DNA of 64,000 nt from Caballeronia sp. GAFFF1 (GCF_023630705.1 NZ_JALQEM010000040.1:1-64000), one strand, 5' to 3'. Shown: positions 16,406-26,416, counted from the stretch's first letter. The notes: generated by a model from the sequence alone, not told the origin. Translations and numbers: made by a program.

Positions 16406-18333
16406 CCGCCATCAAAACGCGCAGCGCAAGCACGAGCCGCCTCACGGTCCGCGCGAATCTGGTGAGCGTGGGCATCGCGCTCGTGGTCGCGAGCGTCGTG
16501 CTGCTGCTGTATCAGGCCGTGGCCTTTCGCAGCGCGCTTTACGACGATGCATCCTTGCAAGCGACAGTAATCGCGGAGAACGTGAGCGCGTCGCTCATGT
16601 TCGACGACGAGGGGTCGATGCAGGACGTCTTGCGCTCGCTCGGCCGCGTTCCTTATGTCGAGACGCTCAGTGTCTATAAGAGCGATGGCCGGCTCTACAC
16701 GCGCTATGCGCGCGCGGGCATCACCCCTGAGGAACAGGCGGAGGGCACGCTGGAGTCGACGGAGCATCGTGCGGCGCTTTCGCTCGGCGACGTCTTCGTG
16801 CGCGCGCCCATCGAACACAACGGCCGCGTTCTGGGACATGTGGTGCTCGTCGCGACGAGCGAGCTCGTGCGCCGGCACCTCGCGCACTACGCGTGCTTTC
16901 TCGGCATTGCGTGTCTTGGCGCGATGTGGATCTCGACACTCGTGATGAACCGCATGCGGCGGCGCGTGAACCAGGCCGAACGCGAACTGGAGCGTCTTGC
17001 CCGGACCGATCCGCTCACCAATCTGCCGAACCGTCGCACGTTCTATGAAATGCTGGAAGAGCGCGTCGCGAGCGCGAAGGAGCCGAGCCGTTATTTCGGC
17101 ATCGTGCTGATCGACCTCGACGACTTCAAGACAGTGAACGACACGCTCGGTCACGGCGCTGGCGATGAACTGCTGCAGCACGTTGCGCGCGTGCTGAGCG
17201 ACACGGTAGGAGGCCGCGCCATCGTGAGCCGCATGGGCGGCGACGAGTTCGCGGTGACGCTCACGACCTCATGGAAGCGCACGGCGGTCGCGGAACTGGC
17301 GCGCGAGATTGGCACGGCGTTGTGCCGCCCGGCGACCTTCTTCGGCCGCGAGATCAACGTGACGGCGAGCGTGGGGTATGCGAGCTTTCCCGAGGCGGGC
17401 GACGACAGCGGCAGTCTTATCACGAGCGCCGATATTGCGTTGTACGAAGCAAAAGCGCTCGGTAAGAACACGGTGGTCGGCTTCTCGCCGGAGATGATGC
17501 ACGCGGCGCAGCGGCGCGCGTATCTGGAAGCGGAGTTGCGCAAGGCCGTCGACAGCGACGCGCTCGAACTCGCGTTTCAGCCGCAGTTCGACTGCCGCAG
17601 CGGCACGCTCGTGGGCGCCGAGGCGCTGGCTCGCTGGACTCATACGAAGGAGGGCGCGGTGTCGCCGGGCGAGTTCATACCCATTGCGGAGAACAGCGAT
17701 CTGATCGTGCTGCTTGGGCGCTCCGTCCTGCAGCGCGCGTGCGTTGCGGCCGCAACGTGGAATGCCGCGTGCCCCAGCGTTGCCGTGCGCGTGGCGGTGA
17801 ATGTGTCGGCGCGTCAGTTGCGGCATCCGGCCTTCGTCGGCGACGTCATGGCGGCGCTTGAGACGAGCGGCCTCGCGCCGGCGCTGCTCGAACTCGAATT
17901 AACCGAAAGCCATTTGATTGCGAATCGCGAGACGGGTATCGCAGTAATGAATCGTCTTCGGGCAGCGGGCGTGTTGCTGTCGATCGACGACTTCGGCACG
18001 GGCTATTCGTCGCTCTCTTATCTGCATGCGTTTCCGGTGAACGCGCTCAAGATCGACCGGTCGTTCATCGAGCGGCTGCCGGAGGACGGCCAGCCGATCG
18101 TGACCGCGATCCTTTCGATGGCGCATAGCTTCGGACTCGATGCGGTGGCCGAAGGAGTCGAGGATCCGAAGCAACTCGAGTGGCTCGTCGATGCAGGTTG
18201 CGACGTGGTGCAGGGATTCCTGACCGGGCGGCCGATGTCGTTGCAGCAGTTCCGGGAGCTGGTGGCGAGGGAGCGAGAGGAGCGCGCTGAACGCGAGATC
18301 GGAGGCGGGACTGCGTTGGTGGCGGAGGCTTGA
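16402..18333 (+). CDS. CHASE8-GGDEF-EAL c-di-GMP enzyme (YfiN-like)
   Basis: 643 residues in the inner membrane. The first membrane segment is residues ~20-44, a periplasmic CHASE8-type domain ~45-155 and a second membrane segment ~158-180. Then come a GGDEF domain with an intact GGDEF at 279-283 and an EAL domain with intact EAL at 407-409 (GAEALARW, later DDFGTGYSSLSYL and EGVE). Both halves look catalytically competent, so net cyclase or phosphodiesterase activity cannot be decided. It overlaps the yfiR-like gene by ATGA; periplasmic YfiR probably controls it through CHASE8. Confidence 0.9.
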   Translation: MTAIKTRSASTSRLTVRANLVSVGIALVVASVVLLLYQAVAFRSALYDDASLQATVIAENVSASLMFDDEGSMQDVLRSLGRVPYVETLSVYKSDGRLYTRYARAGITPEEQAEGTLESTEHRAALSLGDVFVRAPIEHNGRVLGHVVLVATSELVRRHLAHYACFLGIACLGAMWISTLVMNRMRRRVNQAERELERLARTDPLTNLPNRRTFYEMLEERVASAKEPSRYFGIVLIDLDDFKTVNDTLGHGAGDELLQHVARVLSDTVGGRAIVSRMGGDEFAVTLTTSWKRTAVAELAREIGTALCRPATFFGREINVTASVGYASFPEAGDDSGSLITSADIALYEAKALGKNTVVGFSPEMMHAAQRRAYLEAELRKAVDSDALELAFQPQFDCRSGTLVGAEALARWTHTKEGAVSPGEFIPIAENSDLIVLLGRSVLQRACVAAATWNAACPSVAVRVAVNVSARQLRHPAFVGDVMAALETSGLAPALLELELTESHLIANRETGIAVMNRLRAAGVLLSIDDFGTGYSSLSYLHAFPVNALKIDRSFIERLPEDGQPIVTAILSMAHSFGLDAVAEGVEDPKQLEWLVDAGCDVVQGFLTGRPMSLQQFRELVAREREERAEREIGGGTALVAEA

Positions 18334-18831
18334 ATGTCGCTTGCGTCGCTAAGAGAGTGGTTTTGTTGGCCGACTGTTTGATTCTCGAGCGACGTCGCAC
18401 CATCTGCTTGCCGCCATCGCTGAACGAAGTGACGGCAAAAACCGAAACCGCTTCTGGTTGATTGCTGTTTGTTCGAATCCTCCAGTGCGATTTCGTACGA
18501 CGCTTATCGAAAGTGTCTTGATCTGCGCCTCGGTGACTACACGCGGTGCTGACACCGCGGAACCTGGCGCGAAAACAGTCAGACGGTTCAGTTCAGTTTG
18601 CGAAATATGTCGCAGTGGACGTTGGTTCCTATATATCAACGGTCGTAAGCAAAACGACGAAATCTTTTTTGGACAACTTACATTAACGACACGCGCTGGC
18701 GTTATGCTTATGCGTCCCGACGCTACGGAATACGCATAGGAGTGCGTGTCTTACGGGCGACACGATCGAGACAGCTTCATAGTCACTCAGTCATCTTATC
18801 AAATGAAGTTTGACGCGCGGAGGTTTCGGCT
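18334..18831. other. Intergenic, AT-richer, no gene seen
   Basis: About 500 bases with clearly lower GC than the preceding genes. It marks the left edge of the exopolysaccharide-type island. Open frames are short and unconvincing. A promoter for the next gene is expected toward the right end. Confidence 0.5.
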
Positions 18832-20160
18832 ATGGTCCAGGTTGTCATTCTGAGCCTTGCGAGATTAACCGAAGACAGCGATGGGGAGTGTGTTATCCCG
18901 TTTCGGTTGAGTGATGAAAGCGGATCTGTCTTGGACCAAGGGGTCCTGTCCTCGAAGCGCATTAAACGTATTACCATTTCTCGCGACTCTCGCGGGGACA
19001 TCAAAGCCTTTGCTGGGGCGAGTTCAAATCCTTCGGCTTTGACGTATCTGACGCTCGAGTTGATGAGGAGAGACGGCACTAGTATGTCGTGTCGCATCCC
19101 GTTGATTGGTCAGTTCGTCACGCACACAGTCGATCTCGTGCCCGATGAACTTCCGGGCTGGCTCAGGTGGGCTGCGGCAGATGTCGACTTGTCGGAACGG
19201 GCGAGGGCTCGCTTTATCGATACCCGCGCGCACGACGTTTGGGGTCGACTCTGGACGCGGCGGTTGAGTACATGGCGCCCTGGCAGTCTTAGGATCGAGC
19301 AGGAACAGCGGAATGCGTACGCGGCACAGTTTGAAACGACGATAGACGAACCATCGGTACTGGAAATCGGAGGGCCGGAGCTTCGTTCGAGATTCATAGT
19401 CCTGCCGCAGGGGCGAATAAAGGTACTGCTCGCGCCGAACAACGCATGTCCCGGGTCTGAAGATCCATTGCGAGTTGTCGTCACTCGATGCTCGTCTTCT
19501 GCGAGAAATGTGCTGTTGTCTCTTCTTTCGATAAACCAGAACATTTACTCGGCCGATGTAACGCGGGAGCTTGCAAGCGACTTCGACTGGGACGCCATTG
19601 GCCAGGACACGCTGAGCGGATGTGCGTTGGGTTACGCCGCGCTGCGGCTGGGTGCGTTAGATCTCTTCTCCCAGAGCGACGCAGAAACTCTTTTCGAAAT
19701 GGCGCACGCTTCGTCTGACGCTGCTATCCTCCTCACGACGCGAACCATTGCAGAGGGCACGACTGATTCGGCCAAACTGCTTCGATTGTTGGACGTCGGC
19801 ATCGGCCGAGGATTACCCGTGTTTGGCCAGTCACTCAGCGCAGCCAATGTGGCTTTTGATCGACTGCGGCGAAGCGCAGATTCCATCAACCAAAAAAAGC
19901 TCGACACGCTAGCAGAAAAAGGACGAACGTATGCTCATGCCCGGGCCGACGTGTCGCCATTCATGAATTTCTACGGGTGTTCGCCCGATGCGCCCGGGCG
20001 GTCTCGAAGCACTGGCTCAACAAGGCACGGCACATTGCATGGTGCAACCGCAGCGGCGGCTGCGCTCATGTCATCCCTCAGGCCCATGCCGTGGGCAACG
20101 CTAGTTTGCAGCGAGAAAGCTGCCGTTGCGCCGCAGCATAATCAGGTCGATATTCTCTAG
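18832..20160 (+). CDS. Hypothetical protein, probably frameshifted near its 3' end
   Basis: 442 residues in the continuous frame, with a strong GGAGG ribosome site 9 bases before the ATG. No signal peptide, membrane segment or known motif was recognised. The middle (residues ~230-390) is helical. The last ~60 residues look non-coding (low complexity, Ser/Thr/Arg/Ala). From about 20000 the +1 frame reads GLEALAQQGTAHCMVQPQ and stops at 20104, which looks more protein-like. I infer a 1-base indel near the CCCGGGCGG stretch at ~19996. Function unknown. Confidence 0.6.
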   Translation: MVQVVILSLARLTEDSDGECVIPFRLSDESGSVLDQGVLSSKRIKRITISRDSRGDIKAFAGASSNPSALTYLTLELMRRDGTSMSCRIPLIGQFVTHTVDLVPDELPGWLRWAAADVDLSERARARFIDTRAHDVWGRLWTRRLSTWRPGSLRIEQEQRNAYAAQFETTIDEPSVLEIGGPELRSRFIVLPQGRIKVLLAPNNACPGSEDPLRVVVTRCSSSARNVLLSLLSINQNIYSADVTRELASDFDWDAIGQDTLSGCALGYAALRLGALDLFSQSDAETLFEMAHASSDAAILLTTRTIAEGTTDSAKLLRLLDVGIGRGLPVFGQSLSAANVAFDRLRRSADSINQKKLDTLAEKGRTYAHARADVSPFMNFYGCSPDAPGRSRSTGSTRHGTLHGATAAAAALMSSLRPMPWATLVCSEKAAVAPQHNQVDIL

Positions 20161-20372
20161 ACCATAACATTCGCCGAAACCCTGAAACGCAATGTGACGA
20201 ACGAAAGGCTGGACTTCGCGCATCCAGAATTTTTTCGGTGATAGTGTTAGAAACAGTAGCCAAGGTTTCATGCCTTCGACGCAATCGCCGTTTCACATTT
20301 GACAATAGGCTGACCGTCCCAACCATTGGTCGCGGGGATGCCCACCTGACTCAATACGGACTGCAAATAGTC
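20101..20372 (-). pseudogene. 3' fragment of a degraded minus-strand gene
   Basis: Two minus-strand frames together read like one protein C-terminus. Frame A (20372 down to 20268) gives DYLQSVLSQVGIPATNGW and onward. Frame B (20271 down to 20101) gives MKPWLLFLTLSPKKFWMREV and continues through HIAFQGFGECYGLENIDLIM to a TAG stop. Each is closed by a stop on its 5' side, so the gene is frameshifted and has lost its 5' part. The TAG overlaps in CTAG the +1-frame stop of the convergent gene. I cannot name the family with confidence. Confidence 0.45.
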
Positions 20373-20654
20373 CTATCAAATTACTAATGAGCGTTGCGAA
20401 ATCGCGGATTAAGACCGGCACGATTTCGATTGAAACGTTTTCTTAACGGGGTGCCCGTTAATGTGTGGGTTGCCGCACGTACATAAACTTTCGTTAACCC
20501 GAATGTAGCACTCTCCAGAAATAATTACGCTCAACGACAGTCGATTCACGCCTTAGTACAAAGGCCTCTTTCGCTGGTGTCCCCGTGATGGATTGATATC
20601 GGCCTATCAGTCAGCGAGATGGCTATCGAACGACATACTGTAAGGAACTTGTAG
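20373..20654. other. AT-rich leader before the tyrosine-kinase gene, no gene seen
   Basis: About 280 bases with low GC upstream of the Wzc-like gene. It is a likely promoter region for the polysaccharide genes, but I cannot assign clear -35 and -10 boxes. Confidence 0.4.
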
Positions 20655-22958
20655 ATGAACACACCTATCCTTGGTCTTGACCCAGTGCCGCCCAGGAGGG
20701 TGGACGACTCATTTTCTGCAAGCGATTTCTGGAAGTTGATCGTTGATAATGCATGGCTGGTACTCAGCATAGTCATTCTGGTGACGGGCGCCGCAACGCT
20801 CTATGCGTTTATTGCCACGCCGGTTTATTCGTCAGACGCGTTGGTCAAGGTGGAGTTTCCTAATCCCAATGCCTTGGGCGTCAACGCGCAGCCGCAACCT
20901 CAAACCGTGCCTTCCACGCTCCCGACCGACGCGGAGATGCAGATCATTCAAAGCCGTGCGGTGCTTTTGCCGGTGATCAAACAATATAGCCAGAACGTCG
21001 TTGTCAAACCTCATGAAGTGCCCTTGTTTGGCCGCATTTCCGAGTTGTTCGCGACCACTGGCGAGCCGTCCGCGCCGCTTCTCGGCCTGAATTCCTTCGC
21101 TTGGGGCGGCGAGGTCGTGAAAGTCGCGAAGCTGGAAGTGCCCGCGCGTCTGGAAAACATGACGCTGAGCTTGCGAGCTCTGCCGCAAGGCGCGTTCGAG
21201 CTAACCGATCCCAGCGGTAATTCGATTCTTCACGGTAATGTCGGGCACCCGGCAACCGCGGACGGCACGACCATTTTGATCGACAACCTTGTTGCCAGGC
21301 CAGGCACCGAGTTCAAGGTCGTGCGTTACAGCGACTATCAGGCGATGACGCGATTCCTGAAGAGTCTGAAAGTCATGGAGTCGATGAAAGACTCGGGCGT
21401 CGTTCAGATCGTCTATGAAAACGAGGATCCGAATCTCGCGCAGGAGATCACGAACGCAATCGCTCAGAAGTACATTGCGGCTCACGTTAATGAGCACCGG
21501 CAAGAAGCGAGCGTGACGCGCGATTTCATCATCGGCGAACTCCCGCGTCTGGAGCAGGAACTGCAACGCGCAGAAAGCGCACTGACTCAATACCGCACGT
21601 CCGCGAGTTCGATGACGCCGGGCACCGAAGCGTCGTCTTATCTCCAGGGCAGTATTGACATCGAGCGGCAGATTGCGGCGCTTCAAATGCAGCGTACCCA
21701 GACGGCAAGCCGCTACGCGCCCACCACTCGTGAAGTACGCACGATCGACGAACAGCTTGCCACCTTGAACGCTCAGAAGCAGGCGTTCGACCAGCGTTTC
21801 GGGCGGCTGCCTGCGTCGGAACGCAAGCTGATGGATCTCACGCGCGACGCGAAAGTCGCTGAGGATATCTACGTCGCGATGCGCGAGAAGGCCAGTGCGT
21901 TGGCAGTGACGCGCGCAGGAACGATCGGCAACGTGCATCTTGTCGACTCCGCTATTTACCCGACGGATCCGGCTAAGCCCAAGCGTCCCCTTATCATCGC
22001 TGGCGGCGCAGCTGCGGGAATGATTATCGGACTGCTGTTCGTTTTCTTCCGTGATCAACTGTCGCGCAATGTCAAAACCCCGGAGGCAATCGAGCGCCGT
22101 CTGAGCTTGCCCGTGTTCGGCGCAGTCAGTTTCAGCCCGGTTCAGGCGCGTCTCGATCGTCGGACGAAGCCGTCGCTTCTCGCCAGCAAGAGCCGCGCTC
22201 TTTCGTTGACCGACAACTCGTCCGCGCGCGTATCCGGCGATGAGTCGGCCTCGGAAGGGGGAATCGATGCGACGCAGCTGCTCTCGGCGCACGGCGATCA
22301 GGACATGGCCGTGGACGCGTTGCGCGCGGTGCATGCTTCGCTCATGCATGACATCGCCCCGGCGCAGAACAACGTGCTCGCTATCGTCGGCGCCGCGCCG
22401 GGCACCGGCAAGACGTTCGTGGCCTCGAATCTCGCCGTGCTGCATGCGCAGTCCGGCAAGAGCGTTTTGCTTATCGACGGCGACATGAGGCGTGGTCGCA
22501 TCGCTTCGATGTTCGGCCGTACCAATATCAACGGACTCTCCGAAGTGCTCGCAGGCAAGGTGCACGTCGACCAGGCGGTCGGCGAGACCGACATACCGGG
22601 TCTTTCGTTGATGACCGCGGGGCGCTCGCCGGCCAATCCGTCGAAGATGCTATCGACTCCGCGTATGCCGATGATCCTCGAGCATGTGCGTGAGCGCTTC
22701 GACCTCGTCATCATCGATACGCCCGCAGTCCTTGCGGTCAGCGATGCGAATTTCATCGCGGCTAATGCAGGATCGTCGGTCATTGTCGTGCGTCCGGGTC
22801 TGCAAAGCGAAGACGAACTCGAAGACGCCATCAAGCGACTGGACTCGACGGGTGCGCGCATCGCAGGCGTGATCTTCAACGCAGTTCCGAAGCGCCGTAG
22901 CGAAAGACGTACGTACGCTTACGCCAGCGCGTACATGTCGCGCTCCACGGCGGAGTAG
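20655..22958 (+). CDS. Polysaccharide co-polymerase with BY-kinase domain (Wzc-like)
   Basis: 767 residues. A Wzz-type domain is framed by two membrane segments (residues ~33-55 and ~447-468), with coiled-coil between and the GNVR-type segment SERKLMDLTRDAKVAEDIY before the second. The cytoplasmic C-terminus is a bacterial tyrosine kinase with intact motifs: Walker A APGTGKT (~579-586), A' LLIDGDMRRG (~604-613) and Walker B LVIIDTP (~684-690). Three Tyr lie in the last 17 residues (TYAYASAY), the autophosphorylation tail. Such proteins set chain length and control export of capsule or exopolysaccharide. Confidence 0.9.
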   Translation: MNTPILGLDPVPPRRVDDSFSASDFWKLIVDNAWLVLSIVILVTGAATLYAFIATPVYSSDALVKVEFPNPNALGVNAQPQPQTVPSTLPTDAEMQIIQSRAVLLPVIKQYSQNVVVKPHEVPLFGRISELFATTGEPSAPLLGLNSFAWGGEVVKVAKLEVPARLENMTLSLRALPQGAFELTDPSGNSILHGNVGHPATADGTTILIDNLVARPGTEFKVVRYSDYQAMTRFLKSLKVMESMKDSGVVQIVYENEDPNLAQEITNAIAQKYIAAHVNEHRQEASVTRDFIIGELPRLEQELQRAESALTQYRTSASSMTPGTEASSYLQGSIDIERQIAALQMQRTQTASRYAPTTREVRTIDEQLATLNAQKQAFDQRFGRLPASERKLMDLTRDAKVAEDIYVAMREKASALAVTRAGTIGNVHLVDSAIYPTDPAKPKRPLIIAGGAAAGMIIGLLFVFFRDQLSRNVKTPEAIERRLSLPVFGAVSFSPVQARLDRRTKPSLLASKSRALSLTDNSSARVSGDESASEGGIDATQLLSAHGDQDMAVDALRAVHASLMHDIAPAQNNVLAIVGAAPGTGKTFVASNLAVLHAQSGKSVLLIDGDMRRGRIASMFGRTNINGLSEVLAGKVHVDQAVGETDIPGLSLMTAGRSPANPSKMLSTPRMPMILEHVRERFDLVIIDTPAVLAVSDANFIAANAGSSVIVVRPGLQSEDELEDAIKRLDSTGARIAGVIFNAVPKRRSERRTYAYASAYMSRSTAE

Positions 22959-22965
22959 CGCAAGC

Positions 22966-24744
22966 ATGCACCTTTCGCGATGGACAGTAGATTCGCAAGA
23001 AGTGCGGCGGGATAGCGTGGTGTCGTCGGAAGGCTGCTTCACTGGAGCTTCGCTGCCGCTCCAGTGGGGCACTTTCAGCACGGCGCGTCGAAAGCGGCGT
23101 TTCATCGCGATGGCCCGCGCCGCCTTGATACTCGCCGCACCGTTCGCAGCCTTGATCGACGCCAGCCCCGCGCGTGCTCAGAATGCGTTGCAGTTGATGA
23201 GCGCGCCCGGTTCATTGATCATCGAAGACGCGGGTGACAAACGACTCAATTTCAAAGTGACACCCGCGAATGCGTTCGACGGCGAGGCCATCGCGACGCT
23301 TTATCGCTACGACGATAACGGTGAGCTCTCACAGTCGCCAATCAAGGACTACCGCATCTCGCCCACCAAAAGTTCCGGTGGCCAACAGCTATCGTTGAAC
23401 GTGTCTTTACCGGGCGCGGGACTTTATGTGCTCGACATGAAACTCTCATCGAAAAGCGGTGATGAGATCGCCTCGCAGAAGGTTAGTCTTGCAGTTCTTG
23501 CCGCTGGTCAGGGCAGCTTCAGCGAAGCAGGCGTGCAAACTCACTTCGCGCATGGGAAGGGCGTGCCGTCGATCGTGTTGCCGCTCGTCAAGCGAGCGGG
23601 CTTCACATGGATCCGCGATGAAGTCTACTGGAGTGCGATTGAAAAGACGCCCGGCCAGTTTCAGTTGCCACGCAATGACAACGACTATGGCGGATATGTC
23701 CGCCAGGCGGTTCGCATGAATCTGAAGCCGCTCATCGAGCTCGACTTCGGAAACAGGCAGACGTACCCGAATCTGTTCAAGGGACCGCAAGGCTTTCCCC
23801 AGACGCAGGAGGAACGCGAGCTTTTCCTGCGTTATGTCGATAAGGTCGTCGGATTCTACAAGGGCTATGTCAAGACCTGGGAAGTGTGGAACGAGCCGAA
23901 CTTCGCAAGCATGGGGGGCTACGACACTTACCTTGCGTTGCTGAAGCCCGTCTATAGCCTCATCAAGAAACAGAGTCCCGACGCCACGGTACTTTCGTGT
24001 GGTGGAGGCGGCGCAGGAGGCGGCCCCGGCGGCGACTGTATTGCGGCGATTGCGAAGGCAAATGCGCTCGCCTATCAGGACGGCTTCAGCATTCATCCGT
24101 ACATGTCTCCGTACGATCCGGACCACGGTTATAGCGCGAAAGGCTCTCCGCTTTCTCAGGTCAATGTGCCGAGCGTATGGCAGCATTTGCAGCGCATGGC
24201 GCAATCTCATCCGAAACCGGGTGTCGGGCCGCTTGGGGTGTACGTCACGGAGATCGGATGGCCGTCGAGGCCGGAGGATGCCGGCTTGTCGGAGCGCAAA
24301 CAGGCAGCGGCAGCGGCCCGCACTTACCTGTTGTCACGGCGCTTCAACACGATGAAAACGGTCATGTGGTATGACTTCGTCGACGACGGAGTGAATCCAC
24401 GCGACAAGGAGGCCAATTTCGGTCTCCTGAGACTGGATCTCTCGCCGAAGCCGGCGTATGCCGCTGTCGCCACGGTTTTTCGGACGGTCGGGAATCGGAT
24501 GTGGAAAAGGTCGTTCGTCGATAACGAGACGACCAAGGTGTACCAATACTGCGAGAGCGATTGCGTTATCGCGGGCTGGAGACGCGACGCCGATGACGGT
24601 CCGGTCGCCACGTCGGTGCCCATTCCGCCGGGCAAATATACACAGATCGACTGGCAAGGTTCGACATCGACCATCGAGGTCAACGACAACTTCGAATGGA
24701 AGCTCGGCGTGATGCCGAAGTACCTCGTGCCCGCCAGAAAGTAG
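22966..24744 (+). CDS. Secreted clan-A glycoside hydrolase
   Basis: 592 residues. A GGAG site favours the ATG at 22966, 8 bases after the kinase gene. A second in-frame ATG at 23110 (residue 49) directly precedes a normal signal peptide (MARAALILAAPFAALIDASPARAQ) and is a serious alternative. After an N-terminal beta domain (~75-180), a TIM barrel carries the two expected acids: WEVWNEPNF (acid/base Glu) and VTEIGWPSRP (nucleophile Glu), as in GH39/GH5-like enzymes. Position behind wzc suggests it trims or releases the polysaccharide made here. Confidence 0.8.
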   Translation: MHLSRWTVDSQEVRRDSVVSSEGCFTGASLPLQWGTFSTARRKRRFIAMARAALILAAPFAALIDASPARAQNALQLMSAPGSLIIEDAGDKRLNFKVTPANAFDGEAIATLYRYDDNGELSQSPIKDYRISPTKSSGGQQLSLNVSLPGAGLYVLDMKLSSKSGDEIASQKVSLAVLAAGQGSFSEAGVQTHFAHGKGVPSIVLPLVKRAGFTWIRDEVYWSAIEKTPGQFQLPRNDNDYGGYVRQAVRMNLKPLIELDFGNRQTYPNLFKGPQGFPQTQEERELFLRYVDKVVGFYKGYVKTWEVWNEPNFASMGGYDTYLALLKPVYSLIKKQSPDATVLSCGGGGAGGGPGGDCIAAIAKANALAYQDGFSIHPYMSPYDPDHGYSAKGSPLSQVNVPSVWQHLQRMAQSHPKPGVGPLGVYVTEIGWPSRPEDAGLSERKQAAAAARTYLLSRRFNTMKTVMWYDFVDDGVNPRDKEANFGLLRLDLSPKPAYAAVATVFRTVGNRMWKRSFVDNETTKVYQYCESDCVIAGWRRDADDGPVATSVPIPPGKYTQIDWQGSTSTIEVNDNFEWKLGVMPKYLVPARK

Positions 24745-24768
24745 TGACGGCTACCGCGGAAGTGTCGC

Positions 24769-24803
24769 GGAGCGCTTTGATTCATTGCGAAACGGAGCGC
24801 TCC
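24769..24803. terminator. Possible bidirectional terminator between convergent hydrolase genes
   Basis: GGAGCGCT and AGCGCTCC form a perfect 8-bp stem with a 19-base loop in the short gap between the two convergent hydrolase genes. There is no U-tract, so this is only suggestive. Confidence 0.35.
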
Positions 24804-24815
24804 TTGCGTGATTGA

Positions 24816-26243
24816 TCAAACGGGGTTGGCTTTAACGAAATTCTTGTAGGTGTTGTAAGCCGGTGTCTTGGTGACCCCGTCGTTCTTGATAAGTCCGAAG
24901 CTGTCGTCGATTACGGCGTACATCATCACGGACTGAAGGTTGTACTTGTCCTTCACCGACTTGTACTCGGCCAGCGCTTTGTTGACATATGCAACTTGCT
25001 GGTCCGGCGTGTCCGTCTGACCGTGGAAACCCCATTCGGTCAACCAGATCGGTACGCCGAACGCATCTTTCAGGGACTGGAGCACGTCGAAGCACTGATT
25101 GTTGATCCATCCGCAGACCACATCGCCCGAGCTCTCATACCAGTGATAGCACGTGAAGTCCCAGCGGATAGTCGCGGCACCCGAGGCGCCGTTCGCGGAG
25201 CCATCCGGCGTAATGCCGTTCCACAGCATCTGCAGTGCGCGGAAAGCGAGAGGAATACCGACGCCCACGCCGACCTTGATGGTCGGATCGATAGCACGCA
25301 CGCCATCGACCATGCCGCGAATCACGCCACGGAAAGAGCCCCATGCCTTCGGGTCCCAGTTGCTGGTCAGGTTGCCGTTACCGTTCGAACGCGCATTCAC
25401 GTCGAGCTCGTTACCGCATTCGATGTATTTCACCAGGCCCTTGAGTACCTTCGTCACGCTCGTGGCAAGGTTGTAGCCGAGCGTATAGGCTGCCGACTCG
25501 CTCAGGGAGACATTCCAACCGATCGAGGGCGGATTCAGCACGGGCAGAATCGACACGCCGCTATTCTTGAACGGTCCGTTCAGCGCATTCGCGAGAATCT
25601 GGGCCATTGCGGCCGTGCAGACGTCTGCCCGATAGTTCGTCACGCCCAGGTCTTTGAGGATAGCGAGCTGCGCGGCGGCCGACATGGTGTTGTAGATGCT
25701 GCCCGAGCCCCAGGCCATATGCCCGTTCATGCCGTAGAACAGCGAGTTGTTGCTGACAGCGTTGCTGGTTGCCGTTCCACGCGGGTCTGTCGAACCAATG
25801 TTCGCCCACGGGCTGCCGTTCTTGTACCAGACGCCAGATGAGTTCTTCGCGTAGATCGTTCCGTTGTAGTACAGGATGTTGACCAGCGCGACAGAAGATC
25901 CGGTAGACACGTTCGAGCCGTTACGCGTGACATGGCCGCTGGAGAGCGCCCACACATTGCCCGCACTGTCGGTAATGGAAGAAGCCGGAGGAATAACCGT
26001 GCCGCTCGCCGATGCGGCCTTGGAGACGCCGGTTGCAACGTTTGCCACGCTGCCCGACGAACCGTCGCCTTCGCTGCCACCGCCGCAAGCCGCTAAGGCC
26101 GCGCTGCCGGCACCCGCCATGAGCAGAGACAAAAAGCTTCGACGCGAGATAAAGTCGTTTTTACCGTCGATTCCAACAGGTAAAAGATGCTTAACTTGAG
26201 TTGAGAGTTTTTTCGACACGGTAAGAGTTTCGTTGTTTTTCAA
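24816..26243 (-). CDS. Tat-type lipoprotein glycoside hydrolase (clan A)
   Basis: 475 residues. The N-terminus carries a twin-arginine signal (SRRSFLSLLMAGAGSAALAAC, Arg34-Arg35) that ends in a lipobox Cys53, so the enzyme should be Tat-exported and lipid-anchored. A Ser/Gly linker and a beta-rich segment follow, then a TIM-barrel domain with YIECGNELD (acid/base Glu) and IWLTEWGFHG (nucleophile Glu). It faces the other hydrolase tail to tail. Together they could cleave the exopolysaccharide at the cell surface; the exact glycosidase family is uncertain. Confidence 0.8.
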   Translation of the reverse strand: MKNNETLTVSKKLSTQVKHLLPVGIDGKNDFISRRSFLSLLMAGAGSAALAACGGGSEGDGSSGSVANVATGVSKAASASGTVIPPASSITDSAGNVWALSSGHVTRNGSNVSTGSSVALVNILYYNGTIYAKNSSGVWYKNGSPWANIGSTDPRGTATSNAVSNNSLFYGMNGHMAWGSGSIYNTMSAAAQLAILKDLGVTNYRADVCTAAMAQILANALNGPFKNSGVSILPVLNPPSIGWNVSLSESAAYTLGYNLATSVTKVLKGLVKYIECGNELDVNARSNGNGNLTSNWDPKAWGSFRGVIRGMVDGVRAIDPTIKVGVGVGIPLAFRALQMLWNGITPDGSANGASGAATIRWDFTCYHWYESSGDVVCGWINNQCFDVLQSLKDAFGVPIWLTEWGFHGQTDTPDQQVAYVNKALAEYKSVKDKYNLQSVMMYAVIDDSFGLIKNDGVTKTPAYNTYKNFVKANPV

Positions 26244-26416
26244 AGTGCACGCAGTATATGTCTGATAAGTCTCCTAAGATGTTTCTGAATGTAACGGTAT
26301 CGGAAAAAAGAAATTCTGTATTTTCTTACTATCATAAGCGGGAAAATGCTCCTAATGAGGCGGGTCATAGGGAAGAACTGACCACCCCGATTCAGGCGCC
26401 GAGGGACAATGAGGTA

